Origin: Methanobrevibacter sp. YE315
Lineage (GTDB): Archaea > Methanobacteriota > Methanobacteria > Methanobacteriales > Methanobacteriaceae
Assembly: GCF_001548675.1 (NCBI RefSeq)
Contig: NZ_CP010834.1
Span: 124,001 to 188,000 of the forward strand
Length of the DNA: 64,000 nt
Reading direction: 5' to 3'
In this document: piece after piece, positions 1-8,167 of the stretch
How positions within the stretch are numbered: the first letter of the stretch is position 1
Layout: each line of letters begins with the position of its first letter
The notes under the pieces: model-generated
Told to the model about the DNA's origin: nothing
Databases searched by the model: none
The model's input: the letters and a program-made list of their open reading frames with translations, nothing else
Made by a program: the position numbers and the translations under genes

Positions 1-195
1 TATCTTCTTGCAATATGTTTCCCACTAATTGGTATAATCTATGGTTTGATATTATACTTCGCTAAAGGCGATGACGCATATATCAAAAAGCATGCGAAAT
101 ATATCATTATCGTTGGTTTAGTATTGCTCTGTATATCATTTGTATTAATGATGGTATATAATATATCAGTGTTTACATTTTATCAATTAAAATAA
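1..195 (+). CDS. C-terminal part of a membrane protein (cut by window start)
   Basis: The reading frame is open from the first base to a TAA at 193-195 and gives 64 residues. Two hydrophobic segments are visible (about residues 1-20 and 34-60) around a short charged loop containing AKGDDAYIKKH. The pattern resembles the membrane tail of small archaeal integral membrane proteins, but I do not recognise the family. The start and most of the protein lie outside the window, so function is unknown. Confidence 0.6.
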   Translation, partial: YLLAICFPLIGIIYGLILYFAKGDDAYIKKHAKYIIIVGLVLLCISFVLMMVYNISVFTFYQLK

Positions 196-231
196 TTCCA
201 CTTTTTCTTTTCTTTTTTTTTTAAAATAAGA

Positions 232-837
232 TTAGTTTGTATTTTTGCCTATTTTTTCAGCTTTTAACTTGTAATTTTCACGATTATTTAATATCAGTTC
301 CTTATGATAGGTGGTTTCGTCGAATATATGGATATTAGTTTTTTTGGTTTTTCCGGCCATGCGGTCTTTTATGAATATTGTTTCCAATGCTTTTATCTTT
401 CCATCATTTTTTAAATCTTCATAGCTGCTTCCTGCACTAATTAAGAAATTTGTCACATCCATGGTTTTCATTGTAGCCGGACTTCCATCTTCATGCTCGT
501 ATTTGAATCCTTTGGTGAATACTCTAGCAAAATATCCTACTAATTTTGCCGGTGCATCCATCCAGAATAATGGAAATATGAATGTCAATATTACTGCATT
601 GTTTATTTTTTCCTGTTCAATCTGTATATCCTCGGATAATGGTGAGGGGATATTATTGTTTTCTCTCAGGTATTCTTCTTCTGTGATGTCTGGATTAAAA
701 TTGGATTCATATAAATCTGTTATCGTGTATTGAATATTATTTTCATTTAACCCTTGAATGTATCCCTCTTTTATTTCATGTGTGATTGATTTTTTACTTG
801 GATGAGCATAAATTATGTGTACTTTTGGGTTTGCCAT
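232..837 (-). CDS. Flavodoxin-fold NAD(P)H oxidoreductase
   Basis: The 201-residue protein fits the flavodoxin_2 / NAD(P)H dehydrogenase (quinone) family, cytosolic FMN or FAD enzymes that move electrons from NAD(P)H to quinones or other acceptors. The N-terminal strand and FMN phosphate-binding segment IIYAHPSKKSITHEI, the FPLFWMDAPAKLVGYFARVF helix region and the downstream SAGSS loop are family hallmarks. Length is normal. The ATG is followed directly by a well-formed MANPKVHII strand, so the start is convincing. It is convergent with the upstream membrane gene and is the last gene of a minus-strand pair. The true substrate cannot be told from sequence. Confidence 0.8.
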   Translation of the reverse strand: MANPKVHIIYAHPSKKSITHEIKEGYIQGLNENNIQYTITDLYESNFNPDITEEEYLRENNNIPSPLSEDIQIEQEKINNAVILTFIFPLFWMDAPAKLVGYFARVFTKGFKYEHEDGSPATMKTMDVTNFLISAGSSYEDLKNDGKIKALETIFIKDRMAGKTKKTNIHIFDETTYHKELILNNRENYKLKAEKIGKNTN

Positions 838-911
838 GATTGATACTTTTTATTTTCATGGTTTAAAAAATTATTAGAAAGACGGTTCTTATAAGTAAAA
901 TAAAAAATGGG

Positions 912-1454
912 TTATTCCCCACCGTATTTTTCTTTCAGCTCTTCTTTTTCGGTTGCGATTTTTCCTTCCAGGGTACCTATTAAATGGTCTGTTTTTTCTT
1001 TAAGGGCCGCAACATCTTCTTCATAATCAGCTAATTCAAGATTATCCTCATAAACATCCTGAAGATTTGTAATCAAATCATTTTTAGCCATTAATATTTT
1101 TAATTGTGTCCTTAAGTATATTTCCTCTAGAATGCTGGATGCCTTATATAGAATCATGTCTTCAGGCCCTTCTTCATTTTTAATTTCTAAAGCAATTTCT
1201 TCTGATAACTCGTCAATTTCCAAATCAGCATCTTTTAAAGCTTTATCAACGCTTTTTTCCGCTGATTTAAGGTAGGATTGTAGTTTTTTTTCATTTCTGG
1301 ATTTTTTCCTTTCCAGTCTTCTTTCCTGGAATCTGATTTTGGCATTTGCACCTCTTTCGCTGGCTTTTAATATTGTTTCTTCTCTTTTGATTTCGTCGGT
1401 GTCCTTAATTTCATTGACTTTTTCTTGAAATGTTTTTTCATCATCAGAAGACAT
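912..1454 (-). CDS. Charged coiled-coil protein, unknown function
   Basis: This encodes 180 residues, very rich in Glu, Lys and Asp, with long heptad-like stretches (for example EERRLERKKSRNEKKLQ near residue 45 and the C-terminal EGKIATEKEELKEKYG). There is no signal peptide and no membrane segment, so it is predicted to be a soluble cytoplasmic helical protein. A TATA-like run (tttttatatataaac) lies about 60 nt upstream on the minus strand and a GGTGA-type ribosome binding site precedes the ATG. I recognise no family; a role in scaffolding or nucleic-acid handling would be a guess. Confidence 0.65.
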   Translation of the reverse strand: MSSDDEKTFQEKVNEIKDTDEIKREETILKASERGANAKIRFQERRLERKKSRNEKKLQSYLKSAEKSVDKALKDADLEIDELSEEIALEIKNEEGPEDMILYKASSILEEIYLRTQLKILMAKNDLITNLQDVYEDNLELADYEEDVAALKEKTDHLIGTLEGKIATEKEELKEKYGGE

Positions 1455-1752
1455 TTTTTTTCACCCGAATATCTTTTTAGTACTGGAATGTACAGATTTT
1501 ATAGTTCATATGTGAATTTTTATATATAAACAAGTATTAATATTTATATGTAAATAATGAATTATATTTACGAATGTTTAAAATTTATCGAAAAATATCA
1601 GAATATTACAATATTAAGTGTTTAGGGATAAAATATCTTTTCAAAAAGACAGAATATATTGTTTTTGACCTGTTCATATGCGACTTAAGATGCATCAACT
1701 GATAATGTATCTGTTTTGATAAGGTATTGCTCAAGACTATTGGAGGGATTTT
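1455..1752. other. Divergent intergenic region, no gene seen
   Basis: AT-rich spacer between the minus-strand coiled-coil gene and the DUF3100 gene. It holds the minus-strand TATA-like run near 1520-1535 and the GGAGGG ribosome binding site at 1742-1747. No other coding or structured element is evident. Confidence 0.5.
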
Positions 1753-3147
1753 ATTTCTAAAAGTCATTCACGATTACAACAAAGGCAACACAGGTATAGG
1801 CGACACAGGTATAGGCGTCGAGCGGATAGGGCCATTAAGAAAAGCCCACCATGGAAAGAGTATAATTTACATATTACCATATTGATTTTAGTCATTATCT
1901 CAATGGCCATTGGTGTTATAGATATTAAGATAACCGACACTATCAGTTTCTTGTTATTGCCTTTAATATACTCATTGGTATTGGGATTAGCTCTTTATTT
2001 GGCGAAATCCGTTAAATTTATAGGTCCCGAGCAAGCCAATGTGGCTGAGGGTGTAATGGTTTTACTCATTGGTGTTTTACTTGCCAAATTAGCCATTTCA
2101 AGTGGCCAGTCCATTTCTGCCATTTTTCAGGTAGGGCCTGCCTTGGTCTTGCAGCTTTTGGGTGATTTGGGCACTCTCATAGCGTTGCCCGTTGCTTTGC
2201 TTTTAGGTTTTAGAAGGGAAGTTATCGGTATGGCAAGTTCCATCTGCCGTGAACCTAACCTGGGAATCATCATTGATAAATACGGTTTCAAGTCTCCAGA
2301 GGCACGTGGAGTTTTAGCCATTTTTGTTATAGGATCAATCATTGGTACTCCATTCATCAGTTTCCTGTCAAGCATATGTACTTCACTCATACCATATCAT
2401 CCGTATGCCTTTGCAATGGCATCAGGTATAGGAAGTGCAAGTATGAATGCCGCTGCATTGGTTCCATTGGTGCATTTGCACCCGGATATGGCCACTCAAT
2501 TGGAAGCTTTTGCAGGATGCAGTAATATTCTTTCATTCTGTTTGGGAATTTACATGTGTATGTTTGTTTCATTGCCTATTGCAGAAAAATTGTACAAATG
2601 GTTATCTCCAATTTTAGGTAAAGGCGAAGCGCACATTGATGAGGAGAATGTTCCAGATGAAATAAAAGAGGATGATGATGCTTCAGACGGATTAAGTTCC
2701 GGAAAACTTAAAAGATGGGGCGCATTGCTTTTTGCATTTTCAGTCATTGTAACTGTTGGAAATTATGTGGGATTTCACACTCCATTAATTGACACATTTA
2801 TTGGAATGATGATTATTTCAATCGTTACCCTTACAGGAATGGCTCTTGAAAGGGTCTGTCCAGTCCATATCCAATCAATTATCTTTATAAGTATTATCGG
2901 TTTGCTTATAGCTATTCCAGGCATGCCAACCTCTGATTTTGTAGCTCATTATGTTTCCAATGTTGAATTGACTACAATCTGTACTGCATTCCTTGCTTAT
3001 GTTGGTATTTCAATCGGTAAGGATTGGGATGAGTTTAAAAAGATCGGTTGGAGAGGAATCATTGTTGCTTTAATTGTAATAACTGGAACTTACCTCGGTT
3101 CCGCAACCATTGCAAATTTTACTTTGTTTCTAACAGGAATGATTTGA
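1753..3147 (+). CDS. DUF3100 family multi-spanning membrane protein, non-ATG start
   Basis: The protein is a roughly 10-helix integral membrane protein that fits DUF3100, a family of presumed transporters with no established substrate. Features include the GPEQANVAEGVMVLLIGVLLA segment, a CREPNLGIIIDKYGF loop, and a small-residue-rich GIGSASMNAAALVPL helix, with an acidic cytoplasmic loop near the middle (EENVPDEIKEDDDASDG). The frame stays open upstream of the first legal start, a TTG at 1882, which would cut the first membrane helix in half. The upstream part encodes an Arg-rich leader (with QQRQHRYRRHRYRRR) and then PPWKEYNLHITILILVI. A GGAGGG ribosome binding site at 1742-1747 is correctly spaced for an ATT codon at 1753, so I prefer that start. 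The alternative is the TTG at 1882. Confidence 0.75.
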   Translation: MSKSHSRLQQRQHRYRRHRYRRRADRAIKKSPPWKEYNLHITILILVIISMAIGVIDIKITDTISFLLLPLIYSLVLGLALYLAKSVKFIGPEQANVAEGVMVLLIGVLLAKLAISSGQSISAIFQVGPALVLQLLGDLGTLIALPVALLLGFRREVIGMASSICREPNLGIIIDKYGFKSPEARGVLAIFVIGSIIGTPFISFLSSICTSLIPYHPYAFAMASGIGSASMNAAALVPLVHLHPDMATQLEAFAGCSNILSFCLGIYMCMFVSLPIAEKLYKWLSPILGKGEAHIDEENVPDEIKEDDDASDGLSSGKLKRWGALLFAFSVIVTVGNYVGFHTPLIDTFIGMMIISIVTLTGMALERVCPVHIQSIIFISIIGLLIAIPGMPTSDFVAHYVSNVELTTICTAFLAYVGISIGKDWDEFKKIGWRGIIVALIVITGTYLGSATIANFTLFLTGMI

Positions 3148-3210
3148 ACTCCTTGCCTGAAGCAAAGGTTCATAGACCTTTTCACTAAGTTAGGCATTCT
3201 TAGCTATTAA

Positions 3211-3234
3211 AGATAAAATTTATTTTTATCTTTT
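3211..3234 (+). terminator. Hairpin terminator after the DUF3100 gene
   Basis: The stem AGATAAAA / TTTTATCT (3211-3218 with 3224-3231) is followed by more T residues. It lies 64 nt after the DUF3100 stop codon and before the next plus-strand genes. Confidence 0.5.
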
Positions 3235-3252
3235 CAGCTAATCGGTCGAATC

Positions 3253-3303
3253 GCATTAACGGCAGTTTTTTTTGAGATGTAATCAGTTTGGGGATTGGAT
3301 ATA
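3253..3303 (-). repeat. Decayed dispersed repeat, copy 1 of 3
   Basis: The plus strand reads cattaacggcag followed about 30 nt on by gattggatata, matching the copies at 5643 and 9197. Translated on the minus strand all three give related peptides (here ISNPQTDYISKKTAVNA). It looks like a fragment of a lost gene or element. Confidence 0.4.
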
Positions 3304-3424
3304 ATAATGCAAACGTTTTGAAAAAGGAGTTCTGATACAAAGTAATAAATATTTTGTTTAATATATTATCAATGTTGTTAACTAAATATTTGATGATAAA
3401 AAATTATAATGGTGGAAAAATATC

Positions 3425-3709
3425 ATGTTGGAAGAATATTTACCTTTTATGTGGTTAATAATTTTTGGAAATATTGAAAACCTGATTTTAGCTTCACAAG
3501 GTGTTGTTAAAGGTGTTAATCCCAAAGTATTGGGTGGTTTGAGCATAATCGTTGTAATAATCTGGCAAATAATAGGTGTAATTTTGACTGATGCTGCCAT
3601 GCAATATTCAAATGTCATTAACTTTATCGGTGGACTTGCAATATTCATATTAGGTATTCAGGCGGTTTATGGAGCAGTGAAAAATATCAGATCAAAAGGT
3701 GGTGCATAA
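3425..3709 (+). CDS. Small 3-helix membrane protein, TerC-like single repeat (first of pair)
   Basis: This 94-residue protein has three predicted membrane helices (about residues 6-17 running into 18-26, 37-57 and 64-84). The pattern FGNIENLILASQG followed by a helix and then INFIGGLAIFILGIQAV resembles one half of TerC/YjbE-type proteins, where the motif is GxDNA...A and the later helix begins IGG. Those families are built from two 3-helix repeats and move metal ions. This gene and the next would supply the halves as separate chains (inference). A GGTGG ribosome binding site lies before the ATG, and the next gene starts 2 nt after the stop. Confidence 0.75.
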   Translation: MLEEYLPFMWLIIFGNIENLILASQGVVKGVNPKVLGGLSIIVVIIWQIIGVILTDAAMQYSNVINFIGGLAIFILGIQAVYGAVKNIRSKGGA

Positions 3710-3711
3710 TC

Positions 3712-3984
3712 ATGGTTGACTTAAAGAATTATGCCCAATTTTCCACTTTGCTTATTTTCGGAAACATTGAAAACCTGATTCTAGCATCACAAGGTGCTAC
3801 AGCTCATGTAAATCCATATATCCTTCTCATTTTAAGCTTAATTGCTGTTGTAATATGGTTGTTAATAGGAAGCTATGGAACTAAAATGGCCATTAAGTAT
3901 GCGGACTACATCGAAATCATCGGAGGCGTGGCCATTATCATTTTAGGTATTGAAGCGATGCTTGAAGGTGTTGGAATACTTTAA
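3712..3984 (+). CDS. Small 3-helix membrane protein, TerC-like single repeat (second of pair)
   Basis: This 90-residue paralogue of the preceding gene shares the near-identical core LIFGNIENLILASQG and the C-terminal IEIIGGVAIIILGIEAM. The acidic pair replaces the usual Asp-Asn with Glu-Asn in both chains. Each has an odd helix number, so two copies could insert in opposite orientations and form one antiparallel unit, as in LysE/TerC-type folds (inference from family knowledge). The near-zero gap to the upstream gene implies co-translation. No substrate can be assigned. Confidence 0.75.
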   Translation: MVDLKNYAQFSTLLIFGNIENLILASQGATAHVNPYILLILSLIAVVIWLLIGSYGTKMAIKYADYIEIIGGVAIIILGIEAMLEGVGIL

Positions 3985-4049
3985 TCATATATACTTAAAT
4001 AATTATTAATATAAATTTAGAATTGTTAATATGTGGAGGATTAATTTAT

Positions 4050-4145
4050 ATGAATGAAACTATTAAGGAGCACTCTTGGATTCCTTTAATCCTTGTTTGT
4101 TTTGCTACCTTTATTATAGCTTTGGATACTATTCATGAATGTTAG
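4050..4145 (+). pseudogene. Frameshifted 5' fragment of the MFS exporter gene
   Basis: An ATG at 4050 behind an appropriate GGAGG (4035-4039) encodes MNETIKEHSWIPLILVCFAT then FIIALDT, the expected first helix and motif of a DHA2-type exporter. After codon ACT the frame runs into HEC and a stop at 4143-4145. The continuing exporter frame is one frame over and starts MNVSISSVV. Relatives normally read ALDTTFMNVS, so about two bases are missing near 4130. Confidence 0.7.
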
Positions 4146-5571
4146 TATTTCTTCAGTTGTTGCTGATTTGAATACTGATGTGAGTACAATTCAAACTATT
4201 TCATCATTTTATACTCTCATCACTGCATCATTCATGCTGTTAAGTACCAAGCTTCAAGACATAGTTGGTAAAAAGAAACTGTTTTTAATCGGTGCCGTGA
4301 TTTATGGTGTTGGTACCTTGACTGCAGCATTAAGTTCCAGCGTTTTAATGTTATTTATCGGCTGGGCATTACTGGAAGGTCTTGGTGGCGCATTAATGAC
4401 ACCTACAGCCGTTTCCATAATAAGCGGAACCTATCATGGAGACAAACGTACATTAGCCCTTGCAATTGAAAGCGCACTGGTTGCAATTGCGGCCGCTATC
4501 GGCCCACTTTTCGGTGGGGTTGTGACAACATACTTCACTTGGAGATTAGGATTTGCTGTTGAATTTGTAATCGTTTTAGTTGTTTTAGCACTGTCTGGAA
4601 AAATACCTTATTTCGAAGCAACAGGATCCAAAAGCGAATTGGATATCACAGGCGCTATAGTTTCGTTTGTAGGTCTTGTGCTGTTTGTTATCGGTATTTT
4701 GATGCTGACTGATGATACCACTTTCAGTATAGCTGCAATGGTTGCAGGCCTAATTGTCCTTGCGGTCTTTGCATTGTTTGAAATCAAAAGAAAAAGGAAA
4801 GGCAACGTTCCGTTGCTTGATGTTGAATTGTTAAAGGACAGAAATCTGCGTGTAGGTACTATCCTTAGGTTAATGGTTAATCTTGCTATGGGCGGAACAT
4901 TGTTTGCAGTTTCTGTTTATCTGCAAAGCGTATTGGCTTTATCTGCATTCAATACAGGTTTGACTTTGCTTCCGATGACATTAGGTTTGCTTCTTTTTGC
5001 ATTGGCAGCTCCAAAATTGTCTGCAAAATTGAATCACAAGATACTCATGTCAGTAGGATGTATAATATCAATAATCGGATGTCTGATTTTAAGCCAGCAG
5101 TTTACAATGGACACTACAATGCTTGAATTAATGCCTGGACTGTTCATATTAGGAGCAGGGCTTGGTTTTGTAATGGCTTTAGGTGTGGACATTGCATTAA
5201 GCAATATTCCTGAGGAAGGTCAGAATAACGCATCAGGTATTGTTACAACCGGTCAGACATTAGGTCAGTCAATGGGTACCGCAATTATCGGTGTAATTTT
5301 AATTCTTGGAGTTATTGGAGGTATTAGTGATGGAGTCAATACCTATGTTCCGGAGCATTCCGGTGATCAGGCATTCGAGCAAGGCGTCTATGATTACTTC
5401 CAGTCAATAGGCAGTATAAACGAGGTTAATTCAGAAAACAGCACTGTTCAGAATGTTGTAAATATCATAATTAAGGATTCCATGCAATTCGTAATGTATG
5501 TAACGGCGGTTCTGATGGCAATCATTTTTGTTCTGACATTCCGGCTGACGGATAAAAAGATTAAAAAATAA
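4135..5571 (+). CDS. MFS drug exporter, DHA2/EmrB-QacA family (5' end frameshifted)
   Basis: The frame gives 478 residues of a 14-helix major facilitator exporter, a proton-driven multidrug efflux pump in the membrane. Motif A is visible as LQDIVGKKKLFLIG near residue 40, and motif C-like glycines occur in the ALVAIAAAIGPLFGGVV helix. The first helix is missing from this frame; it is encoded in the overlapping fragment at 4050-4145. As drawn, the protein would lack helix 1 and probably be inactive unless the frameshift is a sequencing error or is bypassed. It is followed by a short T-rich stretch. It resembles the MFS gene at 24.9 kb but is not a recent copy. Confidence 0.8.
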   Translation: MNVSISSVVADLNTDVSTIQTISSFYTLITASFMLLSTKLQDIVGKKKLFLIGAVIYGVGTLTAALSSSVLMLFIGWALLEGLGGALMTPTAVSIISGTYHGDKRTLALAIESALVAIAAAIGPLFGGVVTTYFTWRLGFAVEFVIVLVVLALSGKIPYFEATGSKSELDITGAIVSFVGLVLFVIGILMLTDDTTFSIAAMVAGLIVLAVFALFEIKRKRKGNVPLLDVELLKDRNLRVGTILRLMVNLAMGGTLFAVSVYLQSVLALSAFNTGLTLLPMTLGLLLFALAAPKLSAKLNHKILMSVGCIISIIGCLILSQQFTMDTTMLELMPGLFILGAGLGFVMALGVDIALSNIPEEGQNNASGIVTTGQTLGQSMGTAIIGVILILGVIGGISDGVNTYVPEHSGDQAFEQGVYDYFQSIGSINEVNSENSTVQNVVNIIIKDSMQFVMYVTAVLMAIIFVLTFRLTDKKIKK

Positions 5572-5939
5572 TGGGAGTTTATCTCTCATTTACCCTTTTT
5601 TAAGTAGCTACCTGCTTTTTTTCTTTTAATTTAATTAGGTGACATTAACATTAACGCCAATGTTTTCATTAGCCAATCCTGTTTTGGACTTGGATATCTA
5701 CATGAAAGCGTTTGAAAATTAGTTTTTCAATAAATTTTTCAGTTGAAGTGTTCATTGAACCATGTCAGACTTATTAGGGAAATTTCATTCGAAAAAATTT
5801 GTTTTAAACATTATTAAATTTTTTCTTTAAATTTTCTTATCAATATTCACGGTTAATATTCAAATATGTCCAAAAGGGTAAAAAATTAAATATTAAAGTA
5901 AATAATATATATTAATATCAATGTAAGGAGTTCAGTATT
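5572..5939. other. Intergenic region with a decayed repeat copy
   Basis: No open gene is present. A T-run after a weak hairpin (about 5605-5632) may terminate the MFS transcript. A copy of the decayed dispersed repeat lies at 5643-5697. The last 60 bases hold an AT-rich promoter (aataatatatattaatat) and the AGGAG before the next gene. Confidence 0.45.
5643..5697 (-). repeat. Decayed dispersed repeat, copy 2 of 3
   Basis: The plus-strand text cattaacattaacgccaatg ... cttggatat aligns with copies at 3253 and 9197. The minus-strand translation reads ISKSKTGLANENIGVNVNVT before a stop. The NENIGVNV portion also resembles the N-terminus of the V4R regulator at 11.1 kb, which may be chance. Confidence 0.4.
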
Positions 5940-6500
5940 ATGAATAATGATGAAATTTTAGCTCGTTTTGGAATTTCTTCAAAATTGGCTTATGGTCTAC
6001 TTGCCCAAAGCATATTGGTGATATTTGCGGCAATTATCAGTATATGGGGTATTTTTGAAGCAAATCGGGCGTTCACTCTTAGTTATATAACAAATATAAT
6101 TTCATTGCTTGTTTGTATTTCCCTTTTGGTTTATTCATTTTATGGTTTTAATGCTAAAAAGAATCAGGAAGCCTTTTTTGTAGCTGCAATAATATTATAT
6201 ATTGTTTTAATCCTATTCGGATTGTTAGCAAACACACTCGATTTGAAAAATCCGGTCAGCATGCTTACAGTAATAACATTGGTTTGTATTATCTTTTTCT
6301 TGCGTGAATATAGAATTAATTATAAGGTTGCTAACTTTGCAATGTTAATTGCTCTTATTTCCGGTTTTATTGTATTAGTATTTAATGTGATGGGAGGCAT
6401 GCCTTGGTTTATTGCTCTTAAATATATTATTATTCCAGTCACAATCGCCCTAACCTACTTCGAAAGATCACAAAGGGGTAAATACGATTTTAAAATTTGA
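5940..6500 (+). CDS. Six-helix membrane protein, unknown function
   Basis: This 186-residue protein is almost entirely hydrophobic, with about six membrane helices and a short basic C-terminal tail (ERSQRGKYDFKI). The N-terminus MNNDEILARFGISSKLAYG is cytoplasmic-looking. AAGGAG precedes the ATG at a good distance. There are no recognisable transport motifs. It is monocistronic, with a strong inverted repeat after it. I do not recognise a family. Confidence 0.65.
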   Translation: MNNDEILARFGISSKLAYGLLAQSILVIFAAIISIWGIFEANRAFTLSYITNIISLLVCISLLVYSFYGFNAKKNQEAFFVAAIILYIVLILFGLLANTLDLKNPVSMLTVITLVCIIFFLREYRINYKVANFAMLIALISGFIVLVFNVMGGMPWFIALKYIIIPVTIALTYFERSQRGKYDFKI

Positions 6501-6584
6501 ATAAGTTTTGAGATTCAACTGATGAAAAACAGGATATCTTATGGATATATTAACTGAATAATGTTATAAAAATAGGAATTTAAC

Positions 6585-6617
6585 TACCTGTTTAGGCATT
6601 CTGAAACTAAACAGGTA
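6585..6617. terminator. Perfect 11-bp stem between convergent genes
   Basis: TACCTGTTTAG (6585-6595) pairs exactly with CTAAACAGGTA (6607-6617) around an 11-nt loop. It lies between the stop codons of the convergent genes ending at 6500 and 6661 and could act on both strands. Confidence 0.5.
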
Positions 6618-6660
6618 GGATATAATCTTTCGATAAATTTAAGACAAATACTTTTAAATT

Positions 6661-7146
6661 TTAGAATGCTATTGCTTCAACTTTATTGTTTTTGTTAAAA
6701 TCATTTAAAATTGAAATTAATTTAGCAGTGTCAATGTTGCTTGAATCTTTTGCCCAGGAAACTACAATGAATTGTTCGCCGTCAACTTTTATTACTTCTG
6801 AAACACCATGGGTTGCGTGTTCATAGTCGGTGAAGTTTGCAGTATTGTCTGAGTTTTTATCAAGTTTTAAGTCATCATCCGCAACGATGTATTCTCTGCC
6901 GTCGTGTTGGATTGTGTGATCAAAAATGTCATCGTTTACTTTGTCATCATAGACGTCGTCGTCAACGTTTTTGAAGACTAAAATTCCACTGTCTTGATTG
7001 TTGTCTGCGTATACTGAATAGTAGTCGCTGCTGTATATGTTTTTGTAGTTTTTGTCTATATTAAAGCTGTTTACTGATGCGGCACAGGCACTGCCTATTA
7101 GAAGTGCTGAAACCATTAATGCAAATATTATTTTTTTCGCGTCCAT
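6661..7146 (-). CDS. Small secreted protein, operator-controlled
   Basis: This encodes 161 residues with a clear signal peptide (MDAKKIIFALMVSALLIGSA then CAA). The mature part is Asp-rich with beta-strand character (SDYYSVYADNNQDSGILVFKN, DGREYIVADDDLKL) and ends with a helical region. The layout resembles other short Methanobrevibacter secreted proteins such as the one at 28.8 kb, but I recognise no domain. GTGAT precedes the ATG. The shared palindromic promoter lies about 85-125 nt upstream, placing this gene in the surface regulon described in the findings. Confidence 0.75.
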   Translation of the reverse strand: MDAKKIIFALMVSALLIGSACAASVNSFNIDKNYKNIYSSDYYSVYADNNQDSGILVFKNVDDDVYDDKVNDDIFDHTIQHDGREYIVADDDLKLDKNSDNTANFTDYEHATHGVSEVIKVDGEQFIVVSWAKDSSNIDTAKLISILNDFNKNNKVEAIAF

Positions 7147-7230
7147 TTTATCACATCTTTTTTTGCTATGAATTTGAGGAGGATGTTTAATAGATGCCCC
7201 TTCAAAGTCTGATTAAACATATTAAAGTAC

Positions 7231-7270
7231 TCATATATAAAGTTTTTCGAATGAAAGTGCTTACTTGCAT
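7231..7270 (-). promoter_or_regulatory. Shared operator-BRE-TATA promoter, copy 1
   Basis: The plus strand shows tcatatataaa (TATA box on the minus strand), then gtttttcga (BRE region), then the operator ATGAAAGTGCTTACTTGCAT at 7251-7270. Its arms match with one mismatch. It drives the secreted protein gene ending at 6661. Confidence 0.7.
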
Positions 7271-7370
7271 TCTTATTTGTTAAAATAAGATTTAATTAAG
7301 GGTAATTTTAAAAAATAACATTTTTTAAGTAATTAATAGTGATTTAATGGATATTAATGTGAGATAGTTA

Positions 7371-7559
7371 ATGGTTTTGGAAAAATTTTTGCAGAAATTG
7401 TTTCCTTTTTGTATGAAATTGGGCGGGATCCGATTTTCAAAAGCCGTAAGATATTGCTGGAATAATCAGGTTTTAAATTCAACTGCAATAGAGTCAGATA
7501 ATTGGATGAAGTGGTTTTTTCAAAAATCAGTCAAGAAACTGCAGGATAATGGTGTTTAA
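7371..7559 (+). CDS. Possible short ORF, unknown
   Basis: This is 62 codons starting MVLEKFLQKLFPFCMKLG. Its composition is plausible for a protein, but no domain is visible and only a weak GTGAGAT-like sequence precedes the start. It lies between two divergently regulated secreted-protein genes and could be the tail of a decayed gene. I would not rely on it. Confidence 0.25.
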   Translation: MVLEKFLQKLFPFCMKLGGIRFSKAVRYCWNNQVLNSTAIESDNWMKWFFQKSVKKLQDNGV

Positions 7560-7665
7560 GATCATTATTTTAAAAAGAGTTATAAGTAAAAAAATTCAAA
7601 AAAATAAAAGGGGGGGTTTGGATTAAATATTAATCCAAATCTAATTCATTATTTTATTAATAAAA

Positions 7666-8040
7666 TTAGTTTAACATGTTTGAATCAACTTCATCAACAA
7701 TGTCGCCAGCTGGTGAAATTAAAACTAATTTTACGTAATAGTCGTTACTGTTTGCGTGGAAACTGAAGTATGCTGTTCCTGAGGAACCGCAGAGTCCTGG
7801 GTTATCTTCAACGTAGTTTACATCAACGAAGTCAACACCAGTGGACTCACTGATTTCCCAGTGGTAACCGGTACCAGCATTGTATGGTACGGACATGGTG
7901 AAATCACCGTTATCTAATATTGGTCCAGAAACATCACTTGTTGCTGAAACGCAACTTAAACCAACAACTATTGAAAAGATTGCTAATGCAGCAAAAATCA
8001 AATTTGTCTTACTTAAAAGTCTATCTGAATTTAATTTCAT
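7666..8040 (-). CDS. Chagasin-like (I42) cysteine peptidase inhibitor, secreted
   Basis: This 124-residue protein has a signal peptide (hydrophobic run about residues 11-31, ending CVSATS). The mature domain shows the two clearest chagasin motifs: GTGYHWE, corresponding to the NPTTGY-W loop, and GSSGTAYFSFHA, corresponding to the GxxGxxxFxF loop. The usual RPW loop is not evident near the C-terminus, so the domain may be shortened. Family members block papain-like cysteine peptidases. Outside the cell it could protect surface proteins or target host or neighbour peptidases (inference). It carries the shared operator upstream. Confidence 0.75.
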   Translation of the reverse strand: MKLNSDRLLSKTNLIFAALAIFSIVVGLSCVSATSDVSGPILDNGDFTMSVPYNAGTGYHWEISESTGVDFVDVNYVEDNPGLCGSSGTAYFSFHANSNDYYVKLVLISPAGDIVDEVDSNMLN

Positions 8041-8167
8041 AATTTTTTCTCCATATTTGTTTTATAAAACATATTAAAATTGCATAATCAAATTTATTAT
8101 TTGATTAAAGACTAATATTTGGGATATTTGGCAATTTGATAATATGTTATTTAATAACTTTTAATTC

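Noticed and set aside
461-733. Plus-strand frame opposite the flavodoxin-fold gene
   Set aside because: Lies wholly inside a better-supported gene, has no ribosome binding site, and encodes low-complexity sequence.
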